A stretch of 64,000 nucleotides of DNA. Source: Ureibacillus manganicus DSM 26584 (GTDB lineage Bacteria > Bacillota > Bacilli > Bacillales_A > Planococcaceae). The position numbers were made by a program, and so were the translations under genes. Positions 34,682 to 44,151 of this stretch are shown piece after piece (positions within the stretch are counted from its first letter, which is position 1; the number at the start of each line of letters is the position of its first letter). The stretch is taken from the NCBI RefSeq assembly GCF_000772945.1, contig NZ_JPVN01000016.1, forward strand, positions 26,747 through 90,746, read 5' to 3'. The notes under the pieces were generated by a model that was not told the DNA's origin, ran no database searches, and was given only the letters and a program-made list of their open reading frames with translations.

Positions 34682-35698
34682 TTGAAAAAAAGAATGTTAT
34701 TTTCATCATTAGCATTAGCAGCATTTTTAGTAGGATGTGGTGATTCATCAACACCAACACCAACACAAAATGGATCTACTACAAATGAAGCTGGATCATC
34801 AAACGGGGGAGAAACAACATCAGAAAAAGTTGAAACAAGACTTGTAACAATTGGAACAGGTGGGGCTTCAGGTCCATACAACATCCTTGGAACTACACTT
34901 GCAGACATTTACTCTACTGATTTCGGAATCAATTCACGAACACAAACTACTGGTGCATCTGTAGAGAATATTAATCTTTTAGAACAAGGTAAAATTGAAA
35001 TTGCATTCGTAATGAGTGATGCATTATCTCAAGCTTTAGCTGGTGAAGTAAGCTTTAAAGAGCCAATCAAAAATGTTTCTCAAATTGCGACACTATATCC
35101 AAACGTGGTTCAAATTATTGCTAAAAAAGATTCTGGAATTGAAACTATTGAAGATTTGATAGGTAAACGTGTTGCTGTAGGAGACCAAAATTCAGGGGTT
35201 GAAGTGAACGCTCGTACATTATTAGCTGGACATGGTATTACTTATGATCAGTTAAAAGTTGACTATTTAGGTTACGCTGAAGCGGCTGATGGTTTAAATG
35301 CTGGTACAATCGATGCAGCATTTTTAACAAGTGGTCTTCCAAATGCATCTGTATTAGAACTTTCTGAAACACTGGGGATCACTTTAGTATCAATCGACCC
35401 AGCGAATGTTGATGACATTGCTAAAGAACATCCTTACTTTATATCTTATGAAGTACCAGCAGGAACATATGGTAATGATCAGCCTATAAAAACTGCAGCC
35501 GTACCAAATTCGCTTGTTGTACGTACTGACATGAGTGAAAATGATGTATATCTATTAACTAAAAAATTCTATGAAAGTCAAGAAAAACTAGTAAACTCCC
35601 ACCAAGCAGCAAACGAAATCCCAGCTTTAGATGCTCAAAGCGGATTTATTGCTCCAGTACATCCAGGGGCTCAAAAGTATTTCGATGAACAAAAATAA
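34682..35698 (+). CDS. TAXI-family TRAP transporter solute-binding lipoprotein
   Basis: A 338-residue binding protein. TTG start; lipobox Leu-Val-Gly-Cys (Cys19); a Ser/Thr-rich linker to residue 50; then VTIGTGGASGPYNILGTTLA, the hallmark of TAXI (TRAP-associated extracytoplasmic immunogenic) proteins, with GKRVAVGDQNSGVEVNARTLL and TIDAAFLTSG further on. It overlaps the DUF1850 gene by 14 nt. With the fused permease downstream it forms a complete secondary importer, probably for an organic anion such as an amino acid or dicarboxylate. Ligand unknown. The preceding ~300 bases hold no gene. Confidence 0.92.
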   Translation: MKKRMLFSSLALAAFLVGCGDSSTPTPTQNGSTTNEAGSSNGGETTSEKVETRLVTIGTGGASGPYNILGTTLADIYSTDFGINSRTQTTGASVENINLLEQGKIEIAFVMSDALSQALAGEVSFKEPIKNVSQIATLYPNVVQIIAKKDSGIETIEDLIGKRVAVGDQNSGVEVNARTLLAGHGITYDQLKVDYLGYAEAADGLNAGTIDAAFLTSGLPNASVLELSETLGITLVSIDPANVDDIAKEHPYFISYEVPAGTYGNDQPIKTAAVPNSLVVRTDMSENDVYLLTKKFYESQEKLVNSHQAANEIPALDAQSGFIAPVHPGAQKYFDEQK

Positions 35699-36155
35699 AA
35701 GAAGATGGTTTTGGAGTATAGCAGCTCTTATACTCCTTACCATCTTTTTTATAAAAATTCCTGTATTTTCATTTGAGTTTGAAGATCGTACCTATTATTT
35801 AATAGATCAAACGTTCCAACTTAAATGGATTCATTCTGTTGAAAAAGAAGAATGGATTGAAACATACAAAAAAAGTGAAGACCAGTTATTATTAACAGAA
35901 ACGTATTTTAAAACTTTTGGAGCAGGGGTTCCAAGCAATTCTGAAAATACGGAATTAGTAAACGGATTTGTGAAAATGGATATTGATTTAAAATATCCAG
36001 AATTGAATTTAACTGTGTCTGAAAATGTACAAACAACGATACTTACAGACGATCGGGAAATCCCGATTTATACTTTCACAAGTGATTATGCTACTGTACA
36101 TATCACATCTAAGTCAATCTACCTTTGGCAACTAATTTCGGGAGGGTTGTTATGA
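35685..36155 (+). CDS. DUF1850 protein, TRAP transporter accessory
   Basis: A 156-residue protein with an N-terminal TM segment (about residues 9-27) and an extracytoplasmic domain typical of DUF1850: LKWIHSVEKEEWIETYK and TYFKTFGAGVPS. ATG 35685 lies inside the end of the TAXI gene; starting at 35631 would overlap it by much more. The stop overlaps the permease start (ATGA). DUF1850 genes are usual companions of TAXI-TRAP systems, but their role is unknown. Confidence 0.85.
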   Translation: MNKNKRRWFWSIAALILLTIFFIKIPVFSFEFEDRTYYLIDQTFQLKWIHSVEKEEWIETYKKSEDQLLLTETYFKTFGAGVPSNSENTELVNGFVKMDIDLKYPELNLTVSENVQTTILTDDREIPIYTFTSDYATVHITSKSIYLWQLISGGLL

Positions 36156-38176
36156 GCGTTACTAATGATGCAATAGAGACTAAAAAAGTGTTAGTCGATG
36201 AAATTTCTGAAGAAAATGTCCAAAAAGTATTAGAGAAGTATGATACTGATTCAAACGTTCGAAAAGTTAAAAATAAAACACTAGTTATTTTTATTGCAAT
36301 TTTAGGAATTCTTTTTTCTTTATTCCACGTGTATGTTACTTTTAATCCAATACCAACTCTACTATTAAGATCAGTGCATTTACTATTTGCGTTAGCAATT
36401 GTGTTTTTACTATATCCAACTTATAAAAAACAAGACCGCACAAAGATTCCATTTTATGATTGGATTTTGTTTGCACTTTGTCTACTTTCCTGTGGATATA
36501 TATTTGTAGAATACCAGGCCATAATGACTGAAAGAGGCGGAATCCCTAACACAGTTGATATCATTGTTGCAATTATGACCGTAATACTTGTATTTGAAAG
36601 TGCAAGACGTGTTACAGGGTGGATTTTACCTATTTTAGCGCTTGTATTTTTATCATATCCTTTCTTTAGTCATTTTGAATGGCTTCCTAATATGTTGATG
36701 ACACGTCAATTTGATTTAGGTGATATTTTTGGTCAATTGTATTTAAAAACAGAAGGATTATTCTCAACTGCAATCGGTGCTTCTGTTCAATACATTTTCC
36801 TTTTTATTTTGTTTGGAGCATTTTTAGCGAAGTCAGGAATGGGCCAATTCTTTAATGACTTGGCATTAGCTCTAGCAGGTCACCAACAAGGTGGTCCAGC
36901 GAAAGTTGCGGTTATTTCAAGTGCATTTATGGGAAGTATTAACGGTTCCGCTGTAGCAAACGTTGTTGGAACTGGTGCTTTCACAATTCCATTAATGAAA
37001 AAAATTGGCTATGAAAAGAACTTTGCAGGGGCAGTTGAAGCCAGTTCTTCAATAGGTGGTCAAATATTGCCTCCAGTTATGGGTGCAAGTGCCTTTATCA
37101 TGGCTGAGACAACAGGTATTTCATATGGAACGATTGCATTAGCAGCTGCCATTCCAGCACTACTATTTTTCTTAGGAGTACTAATGCAAGTACATTTCCG
37201 TGCAGGTAGATCAAATTTAAAAGGTATTCCCAAACCTGACCTACCAAGAGTAAAGCAAGTATTTAAAGAAGGTGGACATCTACTGATTCCATTGGCTGGA
37301 TTAATCTTCTTCCTCGGATCTGGAGTTCCCGTTGCATTCTCAGCACTATATACAATACTTTTAACAATTATTGTTGCTGCATTTAAAAAGAATACTCGTA
37401 TGAATGTGAAGGATATATTAAGTGCTCTTGAAGATGGAACAAAACAATCTTTATCTACAATTGTTGCATGTGGTGTAGTTGGTATCATTATTGGTGTAGT
37501 TAACTTAACAAGTTTTGGTTCTACGTTAACAAGTGCAATTACTCAACTAGGTGCTGGTTCTTTGTTCTTAACATTATTCTTAACAATGATTGCATCAATC
37601 ATTTTAGGTATGGGATTACCTTCGATTCCAGCTTATATTATTACTGCAACAATGGTAGCACCAACTCTAGCTGAATTTGGAGTGCCAATTTTAGTTGCCC
37701 ATATGTTTGTTTTCTACTTTGGTATCTTTGCGAATATTACACCTCCAGTGGCTCTTGCATCATTTGCTGGTGCCGGACTTGCAGGTGGCGATCCAATGAA
37801 AACAGGTTTTATTTCAGTTCGTTTATCCCTTGCAGGATTTATCGTACCTTATATTTTTGTATATCAACCGGCAATGCTACTAATTAATCCAATTGGTCTA
37901 CCAATGAATACGGTAGATTTTCCTATGGCTTCTATTCTAGATATATCAATTGTAGCTATAACATCAATCGTAGGTGTAATTGGTCTTGGAGCTGCAATCG
38001 AAGGTTATTTTATGACCCATATAAATATGATACTTCGGTTTGTTCTAGCTGCTGGGGCACTTATGATGCTTATACCAGAACCACTAACTGATATTATTGG
38101 AACAATTATAGTTCTAATAATTTTCACTTTTAACTTTATAGCAAATAGAAAATCAAAAAATAATTTTGCATTTTAA
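36152..38176 (+). CDS. fused TRAP transporter permease (DctQ-DctM type)
   Basis: A 674-residue membrane protein with many TM helices combining the small and large TRAP permease domains. Motifs include GSINGSAVANVVGTGAFTIP near 280, SSSIGGQILPPVMGASAFIM, GMGLPSIPAYIIT and NITPPVALASFAGAG. ATG 36152 follows GGAGGG (36141-36146) and overlaps the DUF1850 stop by four bases, so the three genes are tightly coupled. It imports the ligand captured by the TAXI lipoprotein using an ion gradient. A strong terminator closes the operon. Confidence 0.93.
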   Translation: MSVTNDAIETKKVLVDEISEENVQKVLEKYDTDSNVRKVKNKTLVIFIAILGILFSLFHVYVTFNPIPTLLLRSVHLLFALAIVFLLYPTYKKQDRTKIPFYDWILFALCLLSCGYIFVEYQAIMTERGGIPNTVDIIVAIMTVILVFESARRVTGWILPILALVFLSYPFFSHFEWLPNMLMTRQFDLGDIFGQLYLKTEGLFSTAIGASVQYIFLFILFGAFLAKSGMGQFFNDLALALAGHQQGGPAKVAVISSAFMGSINGSAVANVVGTGAFTIPLMKKIGYEKNFAGAVEASSSIGGQILPPVMGASAFIMAETTGISYGTIALAAAIPALLFFLGVLMQVHFRAGRSNLKGIPKPDLPRVKQVFKEGGHLLIPLAGLIFFLGSGVPVAFSALYTILLTIIVAAFKKNTRMNVKDILSALEDGTKQSLSTIVACGVVGIIIGVVNLTSFGSTLTSAITQLGAGSLFLTLFLTMIASIILGMGLPSIPAYIITATMVAPTLAEFGVPILVAHMFVFYFGIFANITPPVALASFAGAGLAGGDPMKTGFISVRLSLAGFIVPYIFVYQPAMLLINPIGLPMNTVDFPMASILDISIVAITSIVGVIGLGAAIEGYFMTHINMILRFVLAAGALMMLIPEPLTDIIGTIIVLIIFTFNFIANRKSKNNFAF

Positions 38177-38182
38177 AATACC

Positions 38183-38218
38183 GCTGACAGTTTATTTTAA
38201 TAACTGTCAGCTTTTTTT
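38183..38218 (+). terminator. intrinsic terminator of the TRAP operon
   Basis: GCTGACAGTT (38183-38192) pairs perfectly with AACTGTCAGC (38202-38211), followed by seven T residues. Confidence 0.94.
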
Positions 38219-38311
38219 GTTCAAACAATAATTCATGTTATAAAATAATTGTGAAATAATATTTCTTATATGCTACACTATTAAGGCAATAATTATTATT
38301 GGAGGCTTACA

Positions 38312-38929
38312 ATGAAAAAATTTATAAGTTTGTTCAGTTTAGGACTAACTGCTATGATTCTAACAGCGTGCGGAGGACAAGAAGCATCAAAACCAGTAGA
38401 CGTTGTTACTGCATTTTTAGAATCTGTGCAAGCGGGTGACTTAGAAAAAGCAAGTACTTATATTTCAAAAGAAAACACTTCTGAAGAATTTGACTTTACA
38501 GGTTTAAAAGAAGGAAACGAAGATCCAGCAACAGCAGCACTTGTTCAAGGAATAAGTAATAATTATCAATTTAAAACACCTACAGAAACTGCGATTGATG
38601 AAAACAATGCTGAGGTGACTGTAGAGATCACATCTCTTGATTTTGCTGCAGCGATGGGTACGGCAATGCAAGAAATTCTTGGGGTAGCTTTTGAATTAGC
38701 AGCCAAAGACCAAACTGAAGAAGAGTACAACAAAGCAATGGACGAAAAATCAACCGAGATTCTTTCAAATGCAATGACTTCAAAAGATGCAGAAATGATT
38801 ACTCGTGATGTTACTCTTACGTTAACTAAAAATAACGAAGGCCAATTTAAAATTGTTTCTAACGAACAGTTAATGGAAGCGGTTCTTGGGAATGCAAAAG
38901 AAGTAGAAGAAATGTTCTCAGGAATGTAA
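38312..38929 (+). CDS. hypothetical lipoprotein (DUF4878/DUF5105-like)
   Basis: A 205-residue lipoprotein with lipobox Leu-Thr-Ala-Cys (Cys20) and a C-terminal domain of the NTF2-like kind: DVVTAFLESVQAGDLEKASTYI at the start, a paired charged helix region and a final beta segment (RDVTLTLTKNNEGQFKIVSN). This matches small surface lipoproteins of Bacillales annotated as DUF4878 or DUF5105. Function unknown. A GGAGG site lies before ATG 38312 and a bidirectional terminator follows. Confidence 0.78.
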   Translation: MKKFISLFSLGLTAMILTACGGQEASKPVDVVTAFLESVQAGDLEKASTYISKENTSEEFDFTGLKEGNEDPATAALVQGISNNYQFKTPTETAIDENNAEVTVEITSLDFAAAMGTAMQEILGVAFELAAKDQTEEEYNKAMDEKSTEILSNAMTSKDAEMITRDVTLTLTKNNEGQFKIVSNEQLMEAVLGNAKEVEEMFSGM

Positions 38930-38936
38930 AACTAAA

Positions 38937-38970
38937 AAACAGTTGTTGCAAAAATAGGCAACAACTGTTT
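38937..38970. terminator. bidirectional terminator between the lipoprotein and YbjQ genes
   Basis: AAACAGTTGTTGC (38937-38949) pairs perfectly with GCAACAACTGTTT (38958-38970) between convergent genes. Confidence 0.9.
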
Positions 38971-38987
38971 TATTTTTGTTAATTATT

Positions 38988-39302
38988 TTAGCGAACAGTT
39001 ACAGCAGTTCCAGTTGCGATACACATCATCATTCCATCACGAAGTGTTTCAAAGTCAAGGTCTACGCCAATGACAGCATTAGCTCCTAGTCTTCTTGCTT
39101 CTTCTTGCATTTCTTGTAATGCTAGACTACGGCCTTCAGCTAATTTGTTTTCGTATGCTGAACTTCTACCACCAATTAAATCAGTTACCGATGCAAAAAT
39201 ATCACGAACAAAATTCGCTCCCATAATTGCTTCTCCTGTTACAATCCCATGATATTTTTCAATTGTTTTACCTTCTACATTTCCAGTTGTTGTTGTTAAC
39301 AT
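38988..39302 (-). CDS. YbjQ/UPF0145 (DUF74) family protein
   Basis: A 104-residue protein with the compact YbjQ fold: [21 protein letters not shown] at the start, [20 protein letters not shown] in the middle and [15 protein letters not shown] near the end. Homologues form oligomers and are sometimes labelled heavy-metal-binding domain proteins, but no activity is established. A TAGGAGG-type site precedes the ATG on the minus strand. The ~265 bases upstream contain no gene. Confidence 0.9.
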   Translation of the reverse strand: MLTTTTGNVEGKTIEKYHGIVTGEAIMGANFVRDIFASVTDLIGGRSSAYENKLAEGRSLALQEMQEEARRLGANAVIGVDLDFETLRDGMMMCIATGTAVTVR

Positions 39303-39567
39303 TTTTATTTACCTCCTAAATGTAATACTTACTATACGATTATCCTCCAAAAAAGTTCTAATAAATACATATTTTTCTTAATTTTATGTTAAATTTTCCA
39401 TCAATGAGAAAATTTGAATTCATAAAATCCCTTTGTTATCATAAAAAAGATTGGAATACTAAATTATGTAAAATAGGTATGAAAGTTTAAATTAGTTTTT
39501 GGGACATAATAGTGTTGGTGAAGATTTATTTAAATTCAAAAATTTGATCCTAGTTGGAGGATGTTGA

Positions 39568-42180
39568 ATGAAAGAACATTATCAAAAGTCGCCAATTGAA
39601 GTTTTACAAGACTTAAATGTTAACGAAGACGGTTTAACCAGTGAAAATGTATTAAAACGTCAAATAGAATTTGGCTATAATGAATTAACCGAAGGAATAA
39701 GAAAGAATGGTGTTCAAGTATTTTTTGAACAATTTAAAGATTCTTTAGTCATTATTCTAATCGTTGCCGCCTTGGTTTCAGCATTTTTAGGAGAACTAGA
39801 AAGTACGATTGTTATATTAGTTGTTGTTATTTTAAATGCAATTCTTGGAACTGTTCAACATTTAAAAGCTGAAAAATCGTTAAATAGTTTAAAAGCAATG
39901 GCAGCGCCCACATCAAAAGTAATGCGTAATGGTCAGGTACTCGAAATCCCCTCTAGAGAAGTTGTAGTTGGAGATATTCTTTTACTTGATGCTGGAGATT
40001 TTATTAGTGCAGATGGAAGAATTATCGAGAGTCATAGTCTACAAATAAATGAAAGTTCATTAACAGGTGAATCACTGGCAATCGAAAAAACAACGAGCGC
40101 AATCCCTAATGAAGATGTTGCCCTTGGAGATAAAAAAAATATGGTCTTCTCAGGAAGTTTTGTCACAAATGGTCGGGGAAAAATAGTAGTGACAAACATC
40201 GGAATGAACACTGAAATTGGTAAAATCGCCGATCTATTGGACAATGCAAAAGAGAAAAAAACACCATTACAAGTTAGTTTAGATCATTTCGGTAAAAGAT
40301 TAGCTCTTATTATTGTAGTTTTATGTATCATTATTTTTGGACTTGACCTTTTCCGTGGACGTGAAATGGTTGACTCATTCATGTTTGCAGTATCTTTAGC
40401 AGTTGCTGCAATACCAGAAGCATTAAGCTCTATAGTTACAATAGTATTAGCCTTTGGTACACAAAAAATGGCGAAGGAAAATGCTATAATTCGGAAACTT
40501 CATGCTGTAGAAAGTCTAGGTAGTATTTCTGTCATTTGTTCCGACAAAACAGGTACACTCACACAAAACAAAATGACAGTCCAACAGGTTTATGTTGGTG
40601 ATCGTATTACTCAACACGATGCTTTACAATTAGAAAACGATCTAGATAATAAGTTTGTTTTGATGACTTTATTATGTAACGACTCAATTACATTAGAGGG
40701 TAAAGAAATTGGTGACCCAACAGAAGTTGCACTCGTCAATTTTGGTGAAGTATACGAACTTGATGAATTTATTGTCCGTGATAAATACCCACGGCTTGAT
40801 GAACTTCCATTTGATTCAGATCGAAAACTGATGAGTACCGTTCACCAAATAGATGGTCAAACAATTATGGTTACTAAAGGAGCTTTAGATGTTCTTTTAT
40901 CAAGAGTTGTTCAGATTGAAACAAAAGATGGTGTCATCCCTTTTACTGCTCAACATCAAAAACAAATTGAAGAAGTAAATCAACACTTTTCACAAAATGG
41001 CTTACGTGTATTAGCGTTTGCATATAAAGCGATTTATGAAACCAAAAAAGTTTCCTTTCAAGATGAAGAAAACTACATCTTTGTTGGCTTAACAGCAATG
41101 ATGGACCCACCAAGAAAAGAATCAAAACAGGCAGTAGCCGATTGTATTAGTGCAGGAATTAAACCAGTTATGATTACAGGTGATCATAAAATAACAGCAG
41201 CAGCTATTGCAAAACAAATTGGAATTTTAAAAGATGAGTATGAAGCAATTGAAGGAAAAGAAATAGAAAACTTATCCGATCAAGAGTTAAAAGACTTGGT
41301 AGGTAATATTTCTGTATATGCACGAGTTTCACCTGAACATAAAATACGGATCGTTAAAGCATGGCAAGAAAAAGGAAATGTCGTTGCAATGACGGGTGAT
41401 GGTGTAAATGATGGTCCTGCATTAAAGCAAGCAGACATCGGTGTTGCAATGGGTATTACAGGTACAGAAGTTGCTAAAGAAGCTTCTTCCATGGTTTTAA
41501 CTGATGACAACTTCTCAACAATAGTAAAATCTATTTCGAATGGTCGTAATATTTATAACAATATTAAAAATTCCATTAAGTTTTTATTGTCAGGAAATAC
41601 AGGAGCAATTCTTGTTGTTTTATTTGCAACTATATTCGCTTTACCAGCTCCATTTGCACCAGTACACTTACTGTTTATCAATTTATTAACAGATAGTTTA
41701 CCTGCGATTGCAATTGGACTTGAACCATACAATAAAAACGTTATGAAAAACAAGCCTCGCGATATTCGTGAGCCTTTACTTAACAAAAATTTTGCTCTCA
41801 ATGTTGGATTAGAAGGTTTAATCATATCGATTGTTACAATTGCTGCGTTTCAAATTGGACTATCACACGGTGATTCAGTTTTAGCAAGTACTATGGCATT
41901 TGCAACTTTATGTTTATCTCGTTTGTTCCATGGATTTACCTGCCGATCTCAACAATCTATTTTTAAAATTGGAATATTTACTAACAAAATAAGTTGGCTT
42001 GCATTCATTTTAGGTGTAGTACTTCTTCATATAGTATTGTTAGTACCTCCATTAATGAGTGTATTTGAAGTAGCAACATTAACTGTGGATGAATTATTTA
42101 CAATCTACGGTTTAGCATTCACTCCTCTTGTAGTGATTCAACTCTATAGACTCGTTTTTAACAGAAGGATAAATGAGTAA
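39568..42180 (+). CDS. P-type ATPase, P2A (Ca2+-type) cation exporter
   Basis: An 870-residue P-type ATPase. The N-terminal cation-ATPase domain is followed by TM helices, the actuator motif TGES, the phosphorylation site CSDKTGTLTQNK, the nucleotide domain with KGALDVLL, and the hinge MTGDGVNDGPALKQADIGVAMG. Ion-site features fit Ca2+ pumps: IPEALSSI in TM4 and FINLLTDSLPAIAIG in TM6. It should export Ca2+ (or Mn2+) at the expense of ATP in the plasma membrane. GGAGG precedes ATG 39568. It stands alone; the downstream stretch is a repeat element. Confidence 0.92.
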   Translation: MKEHYQKSPIEVLQDLNVNEDGLTSENVLKRQIEFGYNELTEGIRKNGVQVFFEQFKDSLVIILIVAALVSAFLGELESTIVILVVVILNAILGTVQHLKAEKSLNSLKAMAAPTSKVMRNGQVLEIPSREVVVGDILLLDAGDFISADGRIIESHSLQINESSLTGESLAIEKTTSAIPNEDVALGDKKNMVFSGSFVTNGRGKIVVTNIGMNTEIGKIADLLDNAKEKKTPLQVSLDHFGKRLALIIVVLCIIIFGLDLFRGREMVDSFMFAVSLAVAAIPEALSSIVTIVLAFGTQKMAKENAIIRKLHAVESLGSISVICSDKTGTLTQNKMTVQQVYVGDRITQHDALQLENDLDNKFVLMTLLCNDSITLEGKEIGDPTEVALVNFGEVYELDEFIVRDKYPRLDELPFDSDRKLMSTVHQIDGQTIMVTKGALDVLLSRVVQIETKDGVIPFTAQHQKQIEEVNQHFSQNGLRVLAFAYKAIYETKKVSFQDEENYIFVGLTAMMDPPRKESKQAVADCISAGIKPVMITGDHKITAAAIAKQIGILKDEYEAIEGKEIENLSDQELKDLVGNISVYARVSPEHKIRIVKAWQEKGNVVAMTGDGVNDGPALKQADIGVAMGITGTEVAKEASSMVLTDDNFSTIVKSISNGRNIYNNIKNSIKFLLSGNTGAILVVLFATIFALPAPFAPVHLLFINLLTDSLPAIAIGLEPYNKNVMKNKPRDIREPLLNKNFALNVGLEGLIISIVTIAAFQIGLSHGDSVLASTMAFATLCLSRLFHGFTCRSQQSIFKIGIFTNKISWLAFILGVVLLHIVLLVPPLMSVFEVATLTVDELFTIYGLAFTPLVVIQLYRLVFNRRINE

Positions 42181-42188
42181 GAATTGAA

Positions 42189-42581
42189 GCTGGGACAAAT
42201 GATAACTTTCAACCAAAAGTCAGTGTTACGTATAATAAAAATCTGCTAACGCTATATTAGAAAGTCGTCGCTTCCGAGGCATGCGAAGACTCTCTCGAAA
42301 ATACTAAAGTATTTTCTCGTTGCGATGATATTTCAAGGAAGCATTCCTTGTCCTGCAGGACGTAGAAGCCTCAAGGATCAAAGGCTAAGAGCGCAACGTC
42401 CTGTTGCAACGCCTTTGTGACCAACATCCTATTGGCCCGAGACCCCGGAGAGCTTTAGCTCCCGGAGGCACATGGCTTCCCTTGGATGCGCGAAGACATG
42501 CATCGGAAAAGAACGTCACTATATCAAAAAGGTACAATCCAAATTGAATGATGGATTGTACCTATTTACTTATGTCCCAGC
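42189..42581. repeat. 393-bp hairpin-rich element with GCTGGGACA inverted ends
   Basis: The element is bounded by GCTGGGACA (42189-42197) and TGTCCCAGC (42573-42581). Inside are stems GAAAATACT/AGTATTTTC (42297-42316), CAAGGAA/TTCCTTG (42334-42350), the palindrome TCCTGCAGGA (42351-42360), GCAAC/GTTGC (42393-42407), AGCT/AGCT inside CCGG (42445-42464) and GGTACAATCC/GGATTGTACC (about 42530-42563). It is visibly more GC-rich than its surroundings and has no open frame of note. It fills the gap after the P-type ATPase gene. Likely a repeated, non-autonomous element or structured RNA. Confidence 0.75.
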
Positions 42582-42667
42582 CTGTTTTTCGAACCCTATA
42601 AGTTATACATAATATAGAATGATTAATAGTATCTATTGAATATCACTTCATAAAAAAGGAGATATTG

Positions 42668-42823
42668 ATGGATCTTACACCTCATCTTGTTTCATTTCTA
42701 TTTTTCGCAATTCCAGGTTTAATAGTATTATGGTTTATGATTAGTACTGTAACAGCTTTAAGAGAGGGAAACGAGCTTTTAAAAGAATTAATAAAAAAAC
42801 TAGAAAAAAAATCCGTAGAATAA
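42668..42823 (+). CDS. small membrane protein with charged tail
   Basis: A 51-residue frame with AAGGAG six bases before ATG 42668. The product has one hydrophobic segment (about residues 8-28, SFLFFAIPGLIVLWFMIS) and a Lys/Glu-rich helical tail (ELLKELIKKLEKKS). It lies 23 nt ahead of the NRDE gene, in the same direction, and may be cotranscribed. No family recognised; the good ribosome site and topology support it. Confidence 0.62.
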   Translation: MDLTPHLVSFLFFAIPGLIVLWFMISTVTALREGNELLKELIKKLEKKSVE

Positions 42824-42846
42824 AACAAATGAAGGGGTCGTCTTTT

Positions 42847-43614
42847 ATGTGTTTAATCAACTTTCACTTCCAAAACCATCCAAAGTATAAATTAATAGTA
42901 GTCGCTAATCGGGATGAAGAATACAAACGTCCAACAAAAGAGGCTCATTTTTGGGAAGACGAACCAACAATCTTAGCAGGACGAGATTTACAACAAATGG
43001 GTACATGGTTAGGAATATCAAAGTCAGGTAGATTTGCAGCATTGACGAATTTCCGTAATCCAAAGCTGCCAAATGCTCCTAAATCACGAGGGGAAATTGT
43101 AAAGGATTATTTAACTTGTTATTTGGACCCTATTGAATTTATTTCTAATTTAAAAGAAAATCGACATCAATATGGTGGTTACAATATTCTTATAGGCGAT
43201 GGAAATGAACTATTTCATTACAATAATATTTTCGATAAATCAATTAAAATTTCACCTGGTACATATAGCTTAAGCAACTGTTCGTTAAATACACCTTGGC
43301 CAAAGGTAAAAAAAGGTATGAAAGAACTAAATTACTTAACTTCACAATCGAAGTCGGAGATAGAAATTGAACAATTATTTAAACTAGTATCCGATCGAAC
43401 GACTGCGCCAGTCGAGGAATTACCGGATACAGGCGTTGGGCTTGAATTAGAACAATTATTATCCCCAATGTTTATACAAATGCCTCATTATGGTACTCGT
43501 TGTTCAACTGTATTATTAATTGATGCTAATAATCACGTGACTTTTGTAGAACGAACTTATGAAGATGGAGAATTTCTATTCGATAAAAAGTTTGAATTTA
43601 CAGCACAACAATAA
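42847..43614 (+). CDS. NRDE-family (TANGO2-like) protein
   Basis: A 255-residue protein starting MCLINFHF with the hallmark NRDE at about residues 21-24, followed by PTILAGRDLQQMGTWLGISK and RFAALTNFRNP. The C-terminal part STVLLID and FVERTY is also typical. ATG 42847 places the conserved Cys2 at the N terminus as in homologues; ATG 42829 would add six non-conserved residues. TANGO2-like proteins have been linked to haem or lipid handling in eukaryotes; the bacterial role is not established. Confidence 0.9.
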   Translation: MCLINFHFQNHPKYKLIVVANRDEEYKRPTKEAHFWEDEPTILAGRDLQQMGTWLGISKSGRFAALTNFRNPKLPNAPKSRGEIVKDYLTCYLDPIEFISNLKENRHQYGGYNILIGDGNELFHYNNIFDKSIKISPGTYSLSNCSLNTPWPKVKKGMKELNYLTSQSKSEIEIEQLFKLVSDRTTAPVEELPDTGVGLELEQLLSPMFIQMPHYGTRCSTVLLIDANNHVTFVERTYEDGEFLFDKKFEFTAQQ

Positions 43615-43774
43615 AAAATAAAATTTCTTCTAAAATCTAAACGAATGTCACGCTTCCTTTTGTTTGTTTCGCATTTATTACATTAGTGATGGATTTAAGA
43701 AAGAATTCAAAAAGATACGAAGACTTCCAATGATCCATTACTTCATAAACTTATACTTATAAGGAGGTAATATT

Positions 43775-43915
43775 ATGGGATACAACAATCAAGTGGGCGG
43801 AGCTTATGATAACTACGGTGGAGGTTACGGCAAAGGTAACGGCTTTGCATTATTGGTAGTATTATTTATTCTATTAATTATCATCGGTGCAACTTTTGTT
43901 AACAACAAATACTAA
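43775..43915 (+). CDS. YjcZ-family sporulation peptide
   Basis: A 46-residue protein: a Gly/Tyr/Asn-rich N terminus (GGAYDNYGGGYGKGNG) followed by one TM segment (FALLVVLFILLIIIGATF). This is the pattern of YjcZ/SscA-type small spore proteins. AAGGAGGT at 43761-43768 precedes ATG 43775 by six bases. It is monocistronic with its own terminator. Such peptides are made in the mother cell and affect coat assembly in B. subtilis; here the role is inferred from similarity. Confidence 0.85.
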   Translation: MGYNNQVGGAYDNYGGGYGKGNGFALLVVLFILLIIIGATFVNNKY

Positions 43916-43951
43916 TAGTTAATCATTATTAGTTTGTAAATAATTACACCT

Positions 43952-43990
43952 AAAAGAGGGGGTCTAAAGGTAACTTTAGAATCCCTTTTT
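43952..43990 (+). terminator. intrinsic terminator after the YjcZ-like gene
   Basis: AAAAGAGGGGGTCTAAAG (43952-43969) pairs with CTTTAGAATCCCTTTTT (43974-43990) with mismatches, ending in a T-run. Confidence 0.8.
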
Positions 43991-44151
43991 ATTATCCTAT
44001 GAAAAAGCTTTTTCATGTATTGTAAAAACAAGATGAAACTTTTCTAATTATAATTCGTATGGTTTAATAACAACCTTTTAGTGTACAATGTACATAGATA
44101 AGTTATCCAAAATTTAGCAACGTTTATTATTTTGTCGATCGGAGGATTGTC

